From the NCBI GenBank assembly GCA_015488075.1, contig WFOM01000202.1, positions 1 through 11,717 on the forward strand: a DNA stretch of 11,717 nucleotides, in the 5' to 3' direction. The DNA comes from Helicobacteraceae bacterium. Lineage in GTDB: Bacteria > Campylobacterota > Campylobacteria > Campylobacterales > Sulfurimonadaceae. This document shows positions 1-7,340 of this stretch, piece after piece. The stretch's first letter is position 1. Every line of letters begins with the position of its first letter. The notes below the pieces were generated by a model. That model was not told where the DNA came from. It did no database searches and saw only the letters and a program-made list of their open reading frames with translations. The translations under genes were made by a program, and so were the position numbers.

Positions 1-77
1 GTTGTAAGATGTTTGTTTAAAAATATTTCACATGCTTTTTGTAAAAGGCTTGATTTGCATTCAACCGCTATTTTCAT
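1..77 (-). CDS. N-terminal fragment of a protein of unknown function, cut by the left edge
   Basis: A reading frame opens at an ATG on the minus strand (77..75) and stays open to the window edge, giving 25 whole codons that begin MKIAVECKSSLLQKACEIFL. The ATG shares four bases (ATGA) with the stop codon of the exonuclease gene upstream, the usual sign of translational coupling. A good Shine-Dalgarno sequence, GGAG at 89..86, lies eight bases before the ATG. The start MKIAVEC followed by an amphipathic helix looks like real protein, and the base use matches the neighbours. I do not recognise the family from this much sequence, and no function should be assumed. It continues the minus-strand operon to the left. 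Confidence 0.65.
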   Translation of the reverse strand, partial: MKIAVECKSSLLQKACEIFLNKHLT

Positions 78-781
78 ATAAAACTCTCCAAAGTAAATCT
101 CAAATCTTCATCTATATCCTGATTCAGCAGCCAGTTTATATAACCTTTGTCAAAATCTGCTACCTCTTCTATGTATCTGTCTTTATATTTGCCAAACATA
201 AATTTTTTGACAAGTACAGGTTTTTTTGAAAGTTCCTTCATCTCTTCTTCTGAAGATATTTCAAGCAGATAATTATACAAAAGTTTTAAAACAATGACAT
301 CAGATTTTGCATTGTGAGGGATAATCTGGTTTTGGTCATAGAGTTTTAAAATCTCTTTTTCTTTTTTATATAGTTTGAGCTCATATCTTAAAAAATTGAG
401 CGAATAGCTTTCTAAGTCATCTATAAGATGCCTGGTTACTCTTAGAGTGTCTATAAAATCTCCGTCAAAATCAAATCCGCTTTTAACAAGCATAGATATA
501 TCAAAATCAAAGTTGTGTGAAACAAGTGTCGCATTTTTATTTTGTTGTAAAAATTTATAAGGCTTTGAATCTTTAAGTTTTGGAGAGTTTTTTATCATAT
601 CGTTTGTTATGTTGTGAACCGCAGAAGCTAAGGGCGGGATTTTTTTACCTTCGTTTATAAGCGAATACAAAAGCATATCATCAGACAAAGTGGCTATAGA
701 GCAGATTTTATCGTTATCGTCTGTTCCGGTTGTTTCCAAATCCAAAAAAATCAGCATCTTCTTACTTTTACTTTTTTGCAT
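74..781 (-). CDS. DnaQ-like (DEDDh) 3'-5' exonuclease with ExoX-like C-terminal domain
   Basis: This is a 3'-5' exonuclease of the DEDDh (DnaQ/ExoX) superfamily, expected to remove nucleotides from 3' ends with two metal ions. All three motifs are present: Exo I FLDLETTG (D14, E16), Exo II HNFDFD (H89 to D94) and Exo III HNAKSD (H156, D161). The last 40 residues, with FGKYKDR, then YINWLL and a final DEDLRFTLESF, match the small C-terminal domain found in ExoX-like exonucleases. There is no polymerase or helicase domain, so it is a stand-alone nuclease and need not be the replicative proofreader. The first ATG (781) overlaps the upstream membrane-protein gene by 31 bases. A second ATG at 757 gives MLIFLDLETTG, the more typical family start, with an ATGCTGA overlap. 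Neither has a well-spaced Shine-Dalgarno sequence, so the start is uncertain. The DNA substrate and pathway cannot be told from sequence. Confidence 0.88.
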   Translation of the reverse strand: MQKSKSKKMLIFLDLETTGTDDNDKICSIATLSDDMLLYSLINEGKKIPPLASAVHNITNDMIKNSPKLKDSKPYKFLQQNKNATLVSHNFDFDISMLVKSGFDFDGDFIDTLRVTRHLIDDLESYSLNFLRYELKLYKKEKEILKLYDQNQIIPHNAKSDVIVLKLLYNYLLEISSEEEMKELSKKPVLVKKFMFGKYKDRYIEEVADFDKGYINWLLNQDIDEDLRFTLESFI

Positions 782-1287
782 CTGTGCGGCATTATAAAAA
801 GTATGAGATATACATTTAAAATCACTATGGAAATGAGTATATATATGTTAAACCATTGTGACATAGATGTAAATCCAAAAACAAATCTTGCAACTATAGA
901 TACCATAAGAACCGCAACGGCACTAAGCCATATAAGGGCAAACAAAAATTTTCTGAAAACTTTTACAAGTTCGCTGAATGTAACATCAATCTCCTCATCT
1001 CCCTTACAGTTTAAAAGAACAAAGTTGTAGTTATCTGTGCATACATAAAATATGTGTTTGAATGCCAAAAAGATTGAGATTAGAAAGGAGATGTTAAATA
1101 CAATGTAAAAGTTGATTTTAAAAACTGTTTTTAGTGCATCCAAAACTTCTTCATTTAAACTTGGGAAGCCTTTTTTGATATACACAAAAAGTGTAAGAAA
1201 AAAATCCAAAAAAAGTGAAACGGCAACTGTGTAAACACCTAAAAACACTATCCATCTAAGCCATATAAGACTATAAAACTTTATCAT
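751..1287 (-). CDS. Membrane protein of unknown function, four predicted transmembrane helices
   Basis: I do not recognise this 178-residue protein. It has four hydrophobic stretches, at about residues 8-36, 58-82, 114-139 and 146-166, which fit four inner-membrane helices. Between helices 2 and 3 is a short polar, acidic segment (about 83-108). The tail after helix 4 is strongly basic (HRCKKVKVRRC), which by the positive-inside rule suggests a cytoplasmic C-terminus, and with four helices a cytoplasmic N-terminus too. No catalytic motif or signal peptide is visible. The gene overlaps the preceding small gene by 17 bases and runs into the exonuclease gene, so the three are probably cotranscribed. 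Base and codon use look like the neighbours. A functional link to the exonuclease is not supported beyond the shared transcript. Confidence 0.8.
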   Translation of the reverse strand: MIKFYSLIWLRWIVFLGVYTVAVSLFLDFFLTLFVYIKKGFPSLNEEVLDALKTVFKINFYIVFNISFLISIFLAFKHIFYVCTDNYNFVLLNCKGDEEIDVTFSELVKVFRKFLFALIWLSAVAVLMVSIVARFVFGFTSMSQWFNIYILISIVILNVYLILFIMPHRCKKVKVRRC

Positions 1288-1693
1288 TTAACTTACCTAA
1301 AAGATCGCTGTGGTTTTGAAGATTTCTGAAACTTTTTTCAAATCTGTATCTTATAACAAATTCACAAACCTTGTAAAGAACTTCCTTGTTGAGGTTGTCA
1401 ACCCTCCCGTAATATGCCAAAGAGATGTTTTTTGATTTTTCGTTCTCTTTTTTTACGGCTATAAGCTGAAAATATTTTTTAGGATATATCTCCAAAAAAT
1501 TTTCACTGTTTAGACTCACACCTGAGAGGTTTAGTGCTTTAAATTCAAAAAATTCGTTTAACGAGTTTAGTTTTTTGTCAAATCCGAGCTCAAAAAAAAG
1601 TTTTTTAAGTTTTTTGAGATTGTATTCTCTTTTTGTTTCGAGTCCGGAGAGATGAGTGCTTAGTTTTTCCAATCTTTGTGCTAAATTATCCAT
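1271..1693 (-). CDS. Small soluble protein of unknown function with charged helical N-terminus
   Basis: This 140-residue protein is not one I recognise. The first 37 residues (MDNLAQRLEKLSTHL onward) are rich in Lys, Glu and Leu and look like a long helix that could form a coiled coil. The middle (about 45-100) alternates hydrophobic and polar residues, suggesting strands. The C-terminal part (about 100-125) again looks helical and is basic. There is no signal peptide, membrane helix or cysteine pair, so it is probably cytoplasmic. It is the first gene of the leftward operon and is divergent from murA. No Shine-Dalgarno sequence precedes the ATG at 1693. A TAAAAT box on the minus strand lies only six bases from the ATG, so a leaderless transcript is possible. 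It is real on the evidence of position, length and overlap with the next gene. Confidence 0.75.
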   Translation of the reverse strand: MDNLAQRLEKLSTHLSGLETKREYNLKKLKKLFFELGFDKKLNSLNEFFEFKALNLSGVSLNSENFLEIYPKKYFQLIAVKKENEKSKNISLAYYGRVDNLNKEVLYKVCEFVIRYRFEKSFRNLQNHSDLLGKLNDKVL

Positions 1694-1699
1694 AGGTGA

Positions 1700-1705
1700 A
1701 TTTTA
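1700..1705 (-). promoter_or_regulatory. Possible -10 box for the leftward operon
   Basis: On the minus strand the bases read GATAAAATTCACCT and then the ATG at 1693. TAAAAT (1705..1700) is a fair -10 box and would place transcription start at or next to the ATG, giving a leaderless mRNA, which agrees with the lack of a Shine-Dalgarno sequence. A TCTAAT farther upstream (1716..1711) is an alternative. Both rest on short AT-rich matches. Confidence 0.35.
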
Positions 1706-1717
1706 TCAAAAATTAGA

Positions 1718-1723
1718 TATAAT
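1718..1723 (+). promoter_or_regulatory. -10 box of the murA promoter
   Basis: The perfect consensus TATAAT lies 21 bases before the murA ATG, in the context AGATATAATTTCG, with T- and A-rich DNA upstream and no clear -35. This is the usual form of a housekeeping sigma promoter in Campylobacterota. Transcription should start near 1730 and leave a leader of about 15 bases that carries the AGG Shine-Dalgarno at 1737-1739. Confidence 0.7.
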
Positions 1724-1744
1724 TTCGATAAAAAACAGGTGCAA

Positions 1745-3013
1745 ATGGATTATTTAAAGATAGAAGGGCCGGTTTATCTGGAAGGAAGCATAGATATAAG
1801 CGGTGCAAAAAATGCGGCACTTCCTCTGATAGCTTCGACAATACTTGCAAAAGATGATGTGTGCATATCAAATGTTCCAGAAGTTGTAGATATAAAAACA
1901 CTTTTAAAACTTCTTGGAAATCTCGGTGCGGAATTTGAACTGAAAAACAATCAGGTAAATATAAATACATCAACTATCACAAAAACAACAGCTACTTACG
2001 ATATAGTCCGAACCATGAGGGCATCTATACTTGTTCTTGGTCCCATACTTGCAAGGTTTGGACACTGTGAAGTAAGTCTTCCCGGCGGATGTGCCATAGG
2101 GCAAAGACCGATAGATTTGCATTTAAAAGCATTGGAGCAAATGGGTGCAAACATATCTATAGAATCCGGATATGTAAAAGCAACCGCCAAAGACGGTTTA
2201 AAAGGTGCAGATATCATCTTTGACAAAATTACGGTAACTGGAACTGCAAATGTTGTAATGGCTGCTGCTTTGGCAAAAGGCAAAACAACCATTACAAATG
2301 CGGCAAGAGAGCCTGAAGTTGTTCAACTTTGTGAGGTTTTAAACCAAAACGGTGTAAATATAAAAGGTATAGGCACATCTGTTTTGGAGATAGAAGGACG
2401 AAACAAAGAGCTTGTAGAGATAAAACCGTTTGGTATAATCCCGGACAGAATTGAAGCCGGAACATATCTTTGTGCGGCGGCAATCACAAACTCTACTTTG
2501 ACACTTAATAATGTATGCACAAAGCATCTGGGCTCAGTTACGGCAAAGCTTGAAGAGATGGGATTTGGCATAGAAGACAATCAAGAAAGTATAACTATAA
2601 AACCTGCCAAAGTTATAAAACCTGTTAGAATTGTTACTCAGGAGTATCCGGGGTTTCCTACGGATATGCAAGCACAGTTTCTGGCACTTGCGACTCAGGC
2701 TGAGGGTGCTTCTGTTATAGAAGAGAGACTTTTTGAAAACAGATTTATGCATGTTAGTGAACTCCAAAGAATGGGAGCGGACATAGCATTAAACGGAAAT
2801 GTTGCAACTGTTAGCGGCAAGACACCCTTAAGCGGTGCTGATGTTATGGCAACAGACTTGAGAGCTTCAAGTGCACTGGTCTTGGCGGCACTTGTGGCAA
2901 GAGGCACAAGTAACATCCACAGGATATACCATCTTGACAGAGGTTATGACTCTTTGGAAGAAAAACTTGTAAAAGTCGGAGCAAAAATTCAAAGGCTTAA
3001 AGAAAGCATTTAA
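1745..3013 (+). CDS. murA: UDP-N-acetylglucosamine 1-carboxyvinyltransferase (MurA)
   Basis: MurA transfers the enolpyruvyl group of phosphoenolpyruvate to UDP-GlcNAc, the first committed step of peptidoglycan synthesis in the cytoplasm. The 422 residues are full length for the EPSP-synthase fold. Visible landmarks are K22-N23 in SGAKNAALP, the catalytic cysteine C116 in [14 protein letters not shown] (E. coli C115), D307 in [10 protein letters not shown] (E. coli D305) and [14 protein letters not shown] near the C-terminus. Because the active-site residue is Cys and not Asp, the enzyme would be expected to be fosfomycin-sensitive. I chose the ATG at 1745, which gives MDYLKIEG and sits five bases after AGG. 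An in-frame GTG two codons earlier (1739) overlaps that Shine-Dalgarno and is unlikely. The gene is divergent from the leftward operon and lies 45 bases before fabZ, so it may be partly cotranscribed with the envelope genes downstream. Confidence 0.97.
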   Translation: MDYLKIEGPVYLEGSIDISGAKNAALPLIASTILAKDDVCISNVPEVVDIKTLLKLLGNLGAEFELKNNQVNINTSTITKTTATYDIVRTMRASILVLGPILARFGHCEVSLPGGCAIGQRPIDLHLKALEQMGANISIESGYVKATAKDGLKGADIIFDKITVTGTANVVMAAALAKGKTTITNAAREPEVVQLCEVLNQNGVNIKGIGTSVLEIEGRNKELVEIKPFGIIPDRIEAGTYLCAAAITNSTLTLNNVCTKHLGSVTAKLEEMGFGIEDNQESITIKPAKVIKPVRIVTQEYPGFPTDMQAQFLALATQAEGASVIEERLFENRFMHVSELQRMGADIALNGNVATVSGKTPLSGADVMATDLRASSALVLAALVARGTSNIHRIYHLDRGYDSLEEKLVKVGAKIQRLKESI

Positions 3014-3017
3014 TGAG

Positions 3018-3029
3018 TTTCGATAAAAT
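3018..3029 (+). promoter_or_regulatory. Possible internal promoter upstream of fabZ
   Basis: The 45-base gap between murA and fabZ contains TTTCGATAAAAT, whose TAAAAT (3024-3029) is a plausible -10 box 29 bases before the fabZ ATG. The first 11 bases match exactly those at 1723-1733 in the murA leader. No terminator hairpin is visible in the gap, so read-through from murA is likely as well. Confidence 0.4.
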
Positions 3030-3058
3030 TGTAAAAAAATTTTGATGTAAGGTTTGTT

Positions 3059-3508
3059 ATGGTTTTAGATGTTATAGAGATTCAAAAGATACTGCCCCAC
3101 AGATTTCCTTTTTTGTTAGATGATAGAGTTACACAGATAAATGAGGGTGAAAGTCTGATAGGTTATAAAAATGTGTCTATAAGCGAGCCTGTGTTTGAAG
3201 GGCATTTTCCAGGTCATCCGATATACCCTGGAGTTATGATACTAGAGGGTATGGCACAAGCCGGGGGCATACTTGCTTTTAAATCGATGAAAGATGTAAC
3301 GGAAGAAGAGATAAAAAATAAAGTTGTTTACTTTATGTCCATAGATAAGGCAAAGTTCAGAAATCCTGTTCGTCCCGGAGACAGGTTGGAATACAGAGTA
3401 AAAGTTTTAAAACACAAAGGTAATGTATGGGTTTTGGAAGGCAAAGCATATGTTGATGATGTTTTAGCGAGTGAAGCGGAACTTAAAGCTATGATAGTGG
3501 ACAAATAG
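3059..3508 (+). CDS. fabZ: 3-hydroxyacyl-[acyl-carrier-protein] dehydratase FabZ
   Basis: FabZ removes water from (3R)-hydroxyacyl-ACP to give trans-2-enoyl-ACP in the elongation cycle of type II fatty-acid synthesis. The 149 residues form a single hot-dog domain of normal length. The catalytic pair is visible: H49 in [14 protein letters not shown] and E63 in [11 protein letters not shown], with the same spacing as in characterised FabZ enzymes. The N-terminal [17 protein letters not shown] is also typical. The ATG is preceded by AAGG at 3049-3052 with a six-base spacer. The stop codon TAG is part of the Shine-Dalgarno of lpxA nine bases on. FabZ and LpxA compete for the same 3-hydroxyacyl-ACP pool, so their pairing would keep membrane lipid and lipid A synthesis in step; that is an inference from known biology of the pathway. 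Confidence 0.97.
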   Translation: MVLDVIEIQKILPHRFPFLLDDRVTQINEGESLIGYKNVSISEPVFEGHFPGHPIYPGVMILEGMAQAGGILAFKSMKDVTEEEIKNKVVYFMSIDKAKFRNPVRPGDRLEYRVKVLKHKGNVWVLEGKAYVDDVLASEAELKAMIVDK

Positions 3509-3511
3509 GGG
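3507..3511 (+). promoter_or_regulatory. Ribosome-binding site that fixes the TTG start of lpxA
   Basis: AGGGG, overlapping the fabZ stop codon TAG (3506-3508), stands six bases before the TTG at 3518. No ATG or GTG lies in frame nearby, and the reading frame after the TTG ([12 protein letters not shown]) is the expected LpxA start, so the rare start codon is well supported. Confidence 0.75.
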
Positions 3512-3517
3512 TGCTGT

Positions 3518-4303
3518 TTGAGTAAAATTTCGCCACTTGCACATATAGAAGAGGGTGCTAAAATCGGAGAAAATGTCAAGATAGGTCCGTTTTGTTATAT
3601 ATCTTCACAGGCAAATATAGGTGATGGAACCGTCATAGATGCACATGCCTGTATATATGGAAATACAACCATAGGGAAAAACAACCATATATTTTCACAT
3701 GCCGTTTTAGGCTCTATACCGCAGGATTTAAAATATGCGGGTGAAGAGGTTGAACTTATCATAGGTAATAACAACAAGATAAGGGAATTTACACTTTTTA
3801 ACCCCGGAACAAAAGGTGGCGGAAGCAAAACCATTATAGGAAACAACAACCTTTTTATGGGGTATGTCCATCTGGGGCATGATGTTATTATAGGCAACAA
3901 CTGCATTTTGGCAAATGCCGCTACACTTGCCGGTCATGTTGAACTAGGAGATTATGTAGTAATAGGCGGTATGACTCCCGTTCATCAGTTTGTTCATATA
4001 GGGGACTATGCTATGATAGCCGGAGCCTCGGCACTTGCACAGGATGTTCCTCCATATTGTATGGCAGAGGGGAATCGTGCAGTTATAAGAGGTCTTAATC
4101 TTACGGGGCTTAGACGAAATATTGAAAGAAAAGATATAGATGAACTCAAATCTGCTTACAGATTTATATTTGAATCAGGTTTTGCAATAAAAGAGCAGGC
4201 AACCAAACTTTTGGAAGAGACATCCAACTACCATGTAAAAAACTTTTGCAACTTTATAATAAAAACAAAAAGAGGTATACCTTTTGAAAGGAAAAATGTA
4301 TGA
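3518..4303 (+). CDS. lpxA: Acyl-[acyl-carrier-protein]--UDP-N-acetylglucosamine O-acyltransferase (LpxA)
   Basis: LpxA transfers a 3-hydroxyacyl chain from ACP to the 3-OH of UDP-GlcNAc, the first step of lipid A synthesis in the cytoplasm. The 261 residues show the left-handed beta-helix: hexapeptide repeats of the I-G-x-N/D type run from about residue 10 to 180, followed by a helical C-terminal domain. The catalytic histidine is H121 in YVHLGHDV (E. coli H125), and GGMTPVHQF and LAQDVPPY are family signatures. At the position of E. coli G173, which sets acyl-chain length, there is also a glycine (G169). This suggests a long chain such as C14, not the C10 of Pseudomonas; that is an inference. 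The start is TTG with a strong Shine-Dalgarno. The stop overlaps the clpX start as ATGA. The usual proteobacterial partner lpxB is not beside it. Confidence 0.97.
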   Translation: MSKISPLAHIEEGAKIGENVKIGPFCYISSQANIGDGTVIDAHACIYGNTTIGKNNHIFSHAVLGSIPQDLKYAGEEVELIIGNNNKIREFTLFNPGTKGGGSKTIIGNNNLFMGYVHLGHDVIIGNNCILANAATLAGHVELGDYVVIGGMTPVHQFVHIGDYAMIAGASALAQDVPPYCMAEGNRAVIRGLNLTGLRRNIERKDIDELKSAYRFIFESGFAIKEQATKLLEETSNYHVKNFCNFIIKTKRGIPFERKNV

Positions 4304-5535
4304 TACACAGAAAGTGTAGTTTCTGCGGTAAGAGTGAAAGTGAAACAAATCCGGTGATATCCGGAAAAACTCCAAATGTTTATATATGTAAGTATTGTGT
4401 TCTATCAGCTTACAAGATAATGTTTGGAGATGACAAGGAGCAAAAAGAAAAAAACAAAGAGCTTCTCTCTGCAACTGCAGAACTTATGACTCCAAAAGAA
4501 CTTGACAGATTTTTGGGCGAATACATCATAGGACAGGAGAGGGCAAGAAAGCTTTTGAGTGTTGCCGTTTACAACCATTACAAAAGAATTTTCAAAAGTG
4601 AAGTTATAGAAGACGACACAGAAATACAAAAGTCAAATGTTTTGCTTATAGGACCTACAGGAAGCGGTAAAACACTACTTGCACAAACTATAGCAAAGAT
4701 TTTAAATGTTCCTATAGCCATTGCCGATGCCACAAGTCTGACAGAGGCAGGATATGTGGGTGAGGATGTTGAGAATGTTTTAGTAAAACTTCTTCAAGCG
4801 GCAGACGGTGATATAAAAAGAGCTGAACAAGGGATACTTTTTATAGATGAGATAGACAAAATCTCAAGACTAGGTGAAAATCGCTCTATCACTAGAGATG
4901 TAAGTGGTGAAGGTGTGCAACAAGCACTTTTAAAGATAGTAGAAGGTTCAAAAGTAAATATCCCTCCAAAAGGTGGCAGAAAACATCCAAACCAGGATTT
5001 TACCGTTATAGATACATCAAATATACTCTTTATATGCGGCGGTGCATTTGACGGACTTGAAGAGATACTAAAAAGAAGAGTTGGTAAAAATGTTTTGGGC
5101 TTTACACATGATAAAAAAGACAATGAAGAAAAAGTTGACTTTTCACTGGTTGAGCCGGATGATCTTGTAGCTTACGGGCTTATACCTGAACTTGTAGGAA
5201 GGCTTCCTGTTATAGCTTCACTTCATGAGATAAGTGAAGATGATATGGTAAGAATCCTTACAGAGCCTAAAAATGCACTCACCAAACAGTATAAAAAGCT
5301 TTTTGCCATAGATAATGTTGAGCTTGTTTTTGAGGAAGAAGCATTAAGAGCCATAGCCAAAAAAGCAATAAAAAGAAAAACAGGTGCAAGAGGTCTAAGG
5401 GCAATAATGGAAGAGGCTATGATAGATATAATGTATGAGCTTCCGGAATACAAAGGTTATGAAGTGATCATAACTCCTGAAGTTATAAATGAAGGTTCAA
5501 AACCTCTTTTTGTAAAAAAACAAAATGTAGCATAA
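4300..5535 (+). CDS. clpX: ATP-dependent Clp protease ATP-binding subunit ClpX
   Basis: ClpX is the hexameric AAA+ unfoldase that recognises tagged or damaged proteins, threads them through its pore and feeds them to ClpP. The 411 residues are full length. The N-terminal zinc-binding domain has C6-x2-C9 and C30-x2-C33. The AAA+ core shows Walker A GPTGSGKT (118-125), pore loop GYVGED (151-156), Walker B ILFIDE (179-184), the second pore region GGRKHPNQ, arginine finger in PELVGRLPV, and sensor 2 in [12 protein letters not shown]. The ClpP-docking tripeptide is present as LGF (266-268), so it should pair with ClpP even though no clpP gene is in the window. The ATG overlaps the lpxA stop by four bases and has AAAGG at 4287-4291. 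An ATG four bases earlier is out of frame. Confidence 0.98.
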   Translation: MIHRKCSFCGKSESETNPVISGKTPNVYICKYCVLSAYKIMFGDDKEQKEKNKELLSATAELMTPKELDRFLGEYIIGQERARKLLSVAVYNHYKRIFKSEVIEDDTEIQKSNVLLIGPTGSGKTLLAQTIAKILNVPIAIADATSLTEAGYVGEDVENVLVKLLQAADGDIKRAEQGILFIDEIDKISRLGENRSITRDVSGEGVQQALLKIVEGSKVNIPPKGGRKHPNQDFTVIDTSNILFICGGAFDGLEEILKRRVGKNVLGFTHDKKDNEEKVDFSLVEPDDLVAYGLIPELVGRLPVIASLHEISEDDMVRILTEPKNALTKQYKKLFAIDNVELVFEEEALRAIAKKAIKRKTGARGLRAIMEEAMIDIMYELPEYKGYEVIITPEVINEGSKPLFVKKQNVA

Positions 5536-5544
5536 AGGCTGGAA

Positions 5545-6582
5545 ATGATACTAAACAAAATAATAGGTTTTTTTTCAAGTGATTTGTCTATAGATTTGGG
5601 AACGGCAAATACCATAGTCATAGCAAAAGGAAAAGGTATAATCATAAATGAGCCCTCAGTTGTAGCTGTCAAACAGGAAAAATACGGTCAGCAAAGGGTT
5701 TTGGCAGTAGGACATGAAGCTAAAGAGATGGTAGGTAAAACTCCCGGCAACATAAAAGCTATAAGACCGATGAAAGATGGAGTTATAGCTGACTTTGACA
5801 TGACTGAGAAGATGATAAGAAAATTTATCGAAAAAGCCCACGGAAGAAGTTCTCTTATAAGTCCAAGGATAATTATATGTGTTCCTTACGGTCTTACACA
5901 GGTTGAGAGAAAAGCTGTCAGAGAGTCTGCTCTTAGTGCAGGTGCAAGAGAGGTTTACCTTATAGAAGAGCCGATGGCTGCAGCTATAGGTGCAGGTATA
6001 GACATAAGAGAGCCAAAAGGTAACCTGGTAGTTGACATAGGCGGTGGAACTACAGAGATAGGTGTTGTGTCTCTTGGCGGTCTTGTTTTGTCAAAATCTA
6101 TAAGAACCGCAGGTGACAAGCTTGACAAGTCGATAGTTGACTATGTAAAGAAAAACTACAACCTTCTAATAGGTGACAGAACTGCAGAAGAGATAAAAAT
6201 AAATATAGGAACAGCAGTGCCTATGGAAGAAAATCTTACCATGGTTGTAAACGGAAGAGACCAGGTAGAAGGTCTTTTAAGCTCTATTGAACTTACCAGC
6301 GAAGATGCAAGAGAGGCTATGAAAGAGCCTTTAAAAGAGATAGCAGAAGCACTAAAAGAGGTGCTTGAAGATATGCCGCCTGATCTTTCGGGTGATATTG
6401 TTAACAACGGTATCATTTTAACAGGCGGTGGAGCTCTTATAAGACATCTTGACAAATATATATCTGATATTGTAAAAATACCTGCATATATAGCAGATGA
6501 GCCTCTTTTGGCGGTTGCAAGAGGAACTGGAAAAGCATTAGAGGAGATAGACCTTCTTCAAGATTTAAGCGATAATGAATAA
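5545..6582 (+). CDS. mreB: Rod shape-determining protein MreB (bacterial actin)
   Basis: MreB polymerises on the inner face of the cytoplasmic membrane and positions the elongation machinery that inserts peptidoglycan in the side wall. The 345 residues match the family length. The actin-fold ATP site is intact: phosphate-1 loop DLGTANT (17-23), EEPMAAAIGAG from E141, phosphate-2 loop VDIGGGTTEIGV (163-174) and the adenosine motif TGGGALIRHLD (from T293). The N-terminal MILNKIIGFF is amphipathic and could be the membrane-binding helix. The gene begins nine bases after the clpX stop, with AAGG and GGA upstream of the ATG. Its end overlaps mreC by eight bases. The presence of mreBC implies a rod, curved or helical cell. 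Confidence 0.98.
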   Translation: MILNKIIGFFSSDLSIDLGTANTIVIAKGKGIIINEPSVVAVKQEKYGQQRVLAVGHEAKEMVGKTPGNIKAIRPMKDGVIADFDMTEKMIRKFIEKAHGRSSLISPRIIICVPYGLTQVERKAVRESALSAGAREVYLIEEPMAAAIGAGIDIREPKGNLVVDIGGGTTEIGVVSLGGLVLSKSIRTAGDKLDKSIVDYVKKNYNLLIGDRTAEEIKINIGTAVPMEENLTMVVNGRDQVEGLLSSIELTSEDAREAMKEPLKEIAEALKEVLEDMPPDLSGDIVNNGIILTGGGALIRHLDKYISDIVKIPAYIADEPLLAVARGTGKALEEIDLLQDLSDNE

Positions 6583-7336
6583 AAAAAATCTCCTTTTTGC
6601 TGTAGGAATAATGGCACTTTTATACAGTGCTGTTAACTTTTCAAATCCACTCCAACAACCTCTAAACAAAGGATTAAACAAAATAAAACTTACATATCAG
6701 GATATACTCTCAACTATAAGATTTAACCTTGATATATATTTTTTTCAGGCTGATGAAATAAAACGGCTAAAAAGTGAAGTAAAATATCTAAAAAAAGTAA
6801 AAGTTGAACTGATAAACTACAAAGAAAATCTTAAAGATTTAAAAGATTTGTGCCAGTATGATTACAAAAACATAGACAAAAAAACTCTTCAGACGGTAAA
6901 AGTTATATCATATCAGAGATTTGGTGATACATACAGACTGTGGATAGATGTAAAAGATTACAATTCGTCAAAAGTATATGGGTTAATTTATCATGACATG
7001 GTTGCCGGTATAGTTGTAAACAAAAACTCTATGCCGCTTGCACTTTTAAACAAAGATATAAAAAGCTCTTATGCCGTTTTTGTAGGAAAAGACAATGCAC
7101 CGGCCATAGTTCACGGAAACAACGACAGGTTTTTAATAGCTACATATATACCAATGTGGTATAATATAAAAACCGGTGATGAGGTTGTAACAAGCGGATT
7201 GGATAATGTTTTTTTTAGAGGGCTGAGAGTAGGAAGAGTTGTAAGTGTATCCTCCTCACAAGGATATAAAAGTGCCAAAATCGTTCCTTATTTTGACAGG
7301 GATGATGTAGATTATTTTTATATGATAAAGAGATGA
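6575..7336 (+). CDS. mreC: Rod shape-determining protein MreC, short form
   Basis: MreC is a bitopic inner-membrane protein whose periplasmic part binds penicillin-binding proteins and the outer-membrane side of the elongation complex. Here it has 253 residues, shorter than the roughly 370 of E. coli and, as I recall, usual for Campylobacterota. The order of parts is a short basic cytoplasmic start (MNKKN), one membrane helix (about 6-22), a coiled coil (about 58-92, rich in K, E and L) and a beta-rich periplasmic domain from about 105, including GLIYHDMVAGIVV and a later TGDEVVTSGLDNVFFRGLRVG segment typical of the family. The long proline/glutamine-rich tail of E. coli MreC is absent. The ATG lies inside the end of mreB with little Shine-Dalgarno, so translation is probably coupled. 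No mreD, pbp2 or rodA follows. Confidence 0.94.
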   Translation: MNKKNLLFAVGIMALLYSAVNFSNPLQQPLNKGLNKIKLTYQDILSTIRFNLDIYFFQADEIKRLKSEVKYLKKVKVELINYKENLKDLKDLCQYDYKNIDKKTLQTVKVISYQRFGDTYRLWIDVKDYNSSKVYGLIYHDMVAGIVVNKNSMPLALLNKDIKSSYAVFVGKDNAPAIVHGNNDRFLIATYIPMWYNIKTGDEVVTSGLDNVFFRGLRVGRVVSVSSSQGYKSAKIVPYFDRDDVDYFYMIKR

Positions 7337-7340
7337 TGTT

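Noticed and set aside
32..229. A 65-codon plus-strand open frame at the left edge.
   Set aside because: It is antisense to the exonuclease C-terminal domain and to the coupled gene start at 77, has no ribosome site and a composition unlike the real proteins here.
1996..2916. Several minus-strand open frames of 60-100 codons opposite murA.
   Set aside because: They lie wholly inside a full-length, well-conserved enzyme gene, overlap one another and show no motifs. They are shadows of the coding strand.
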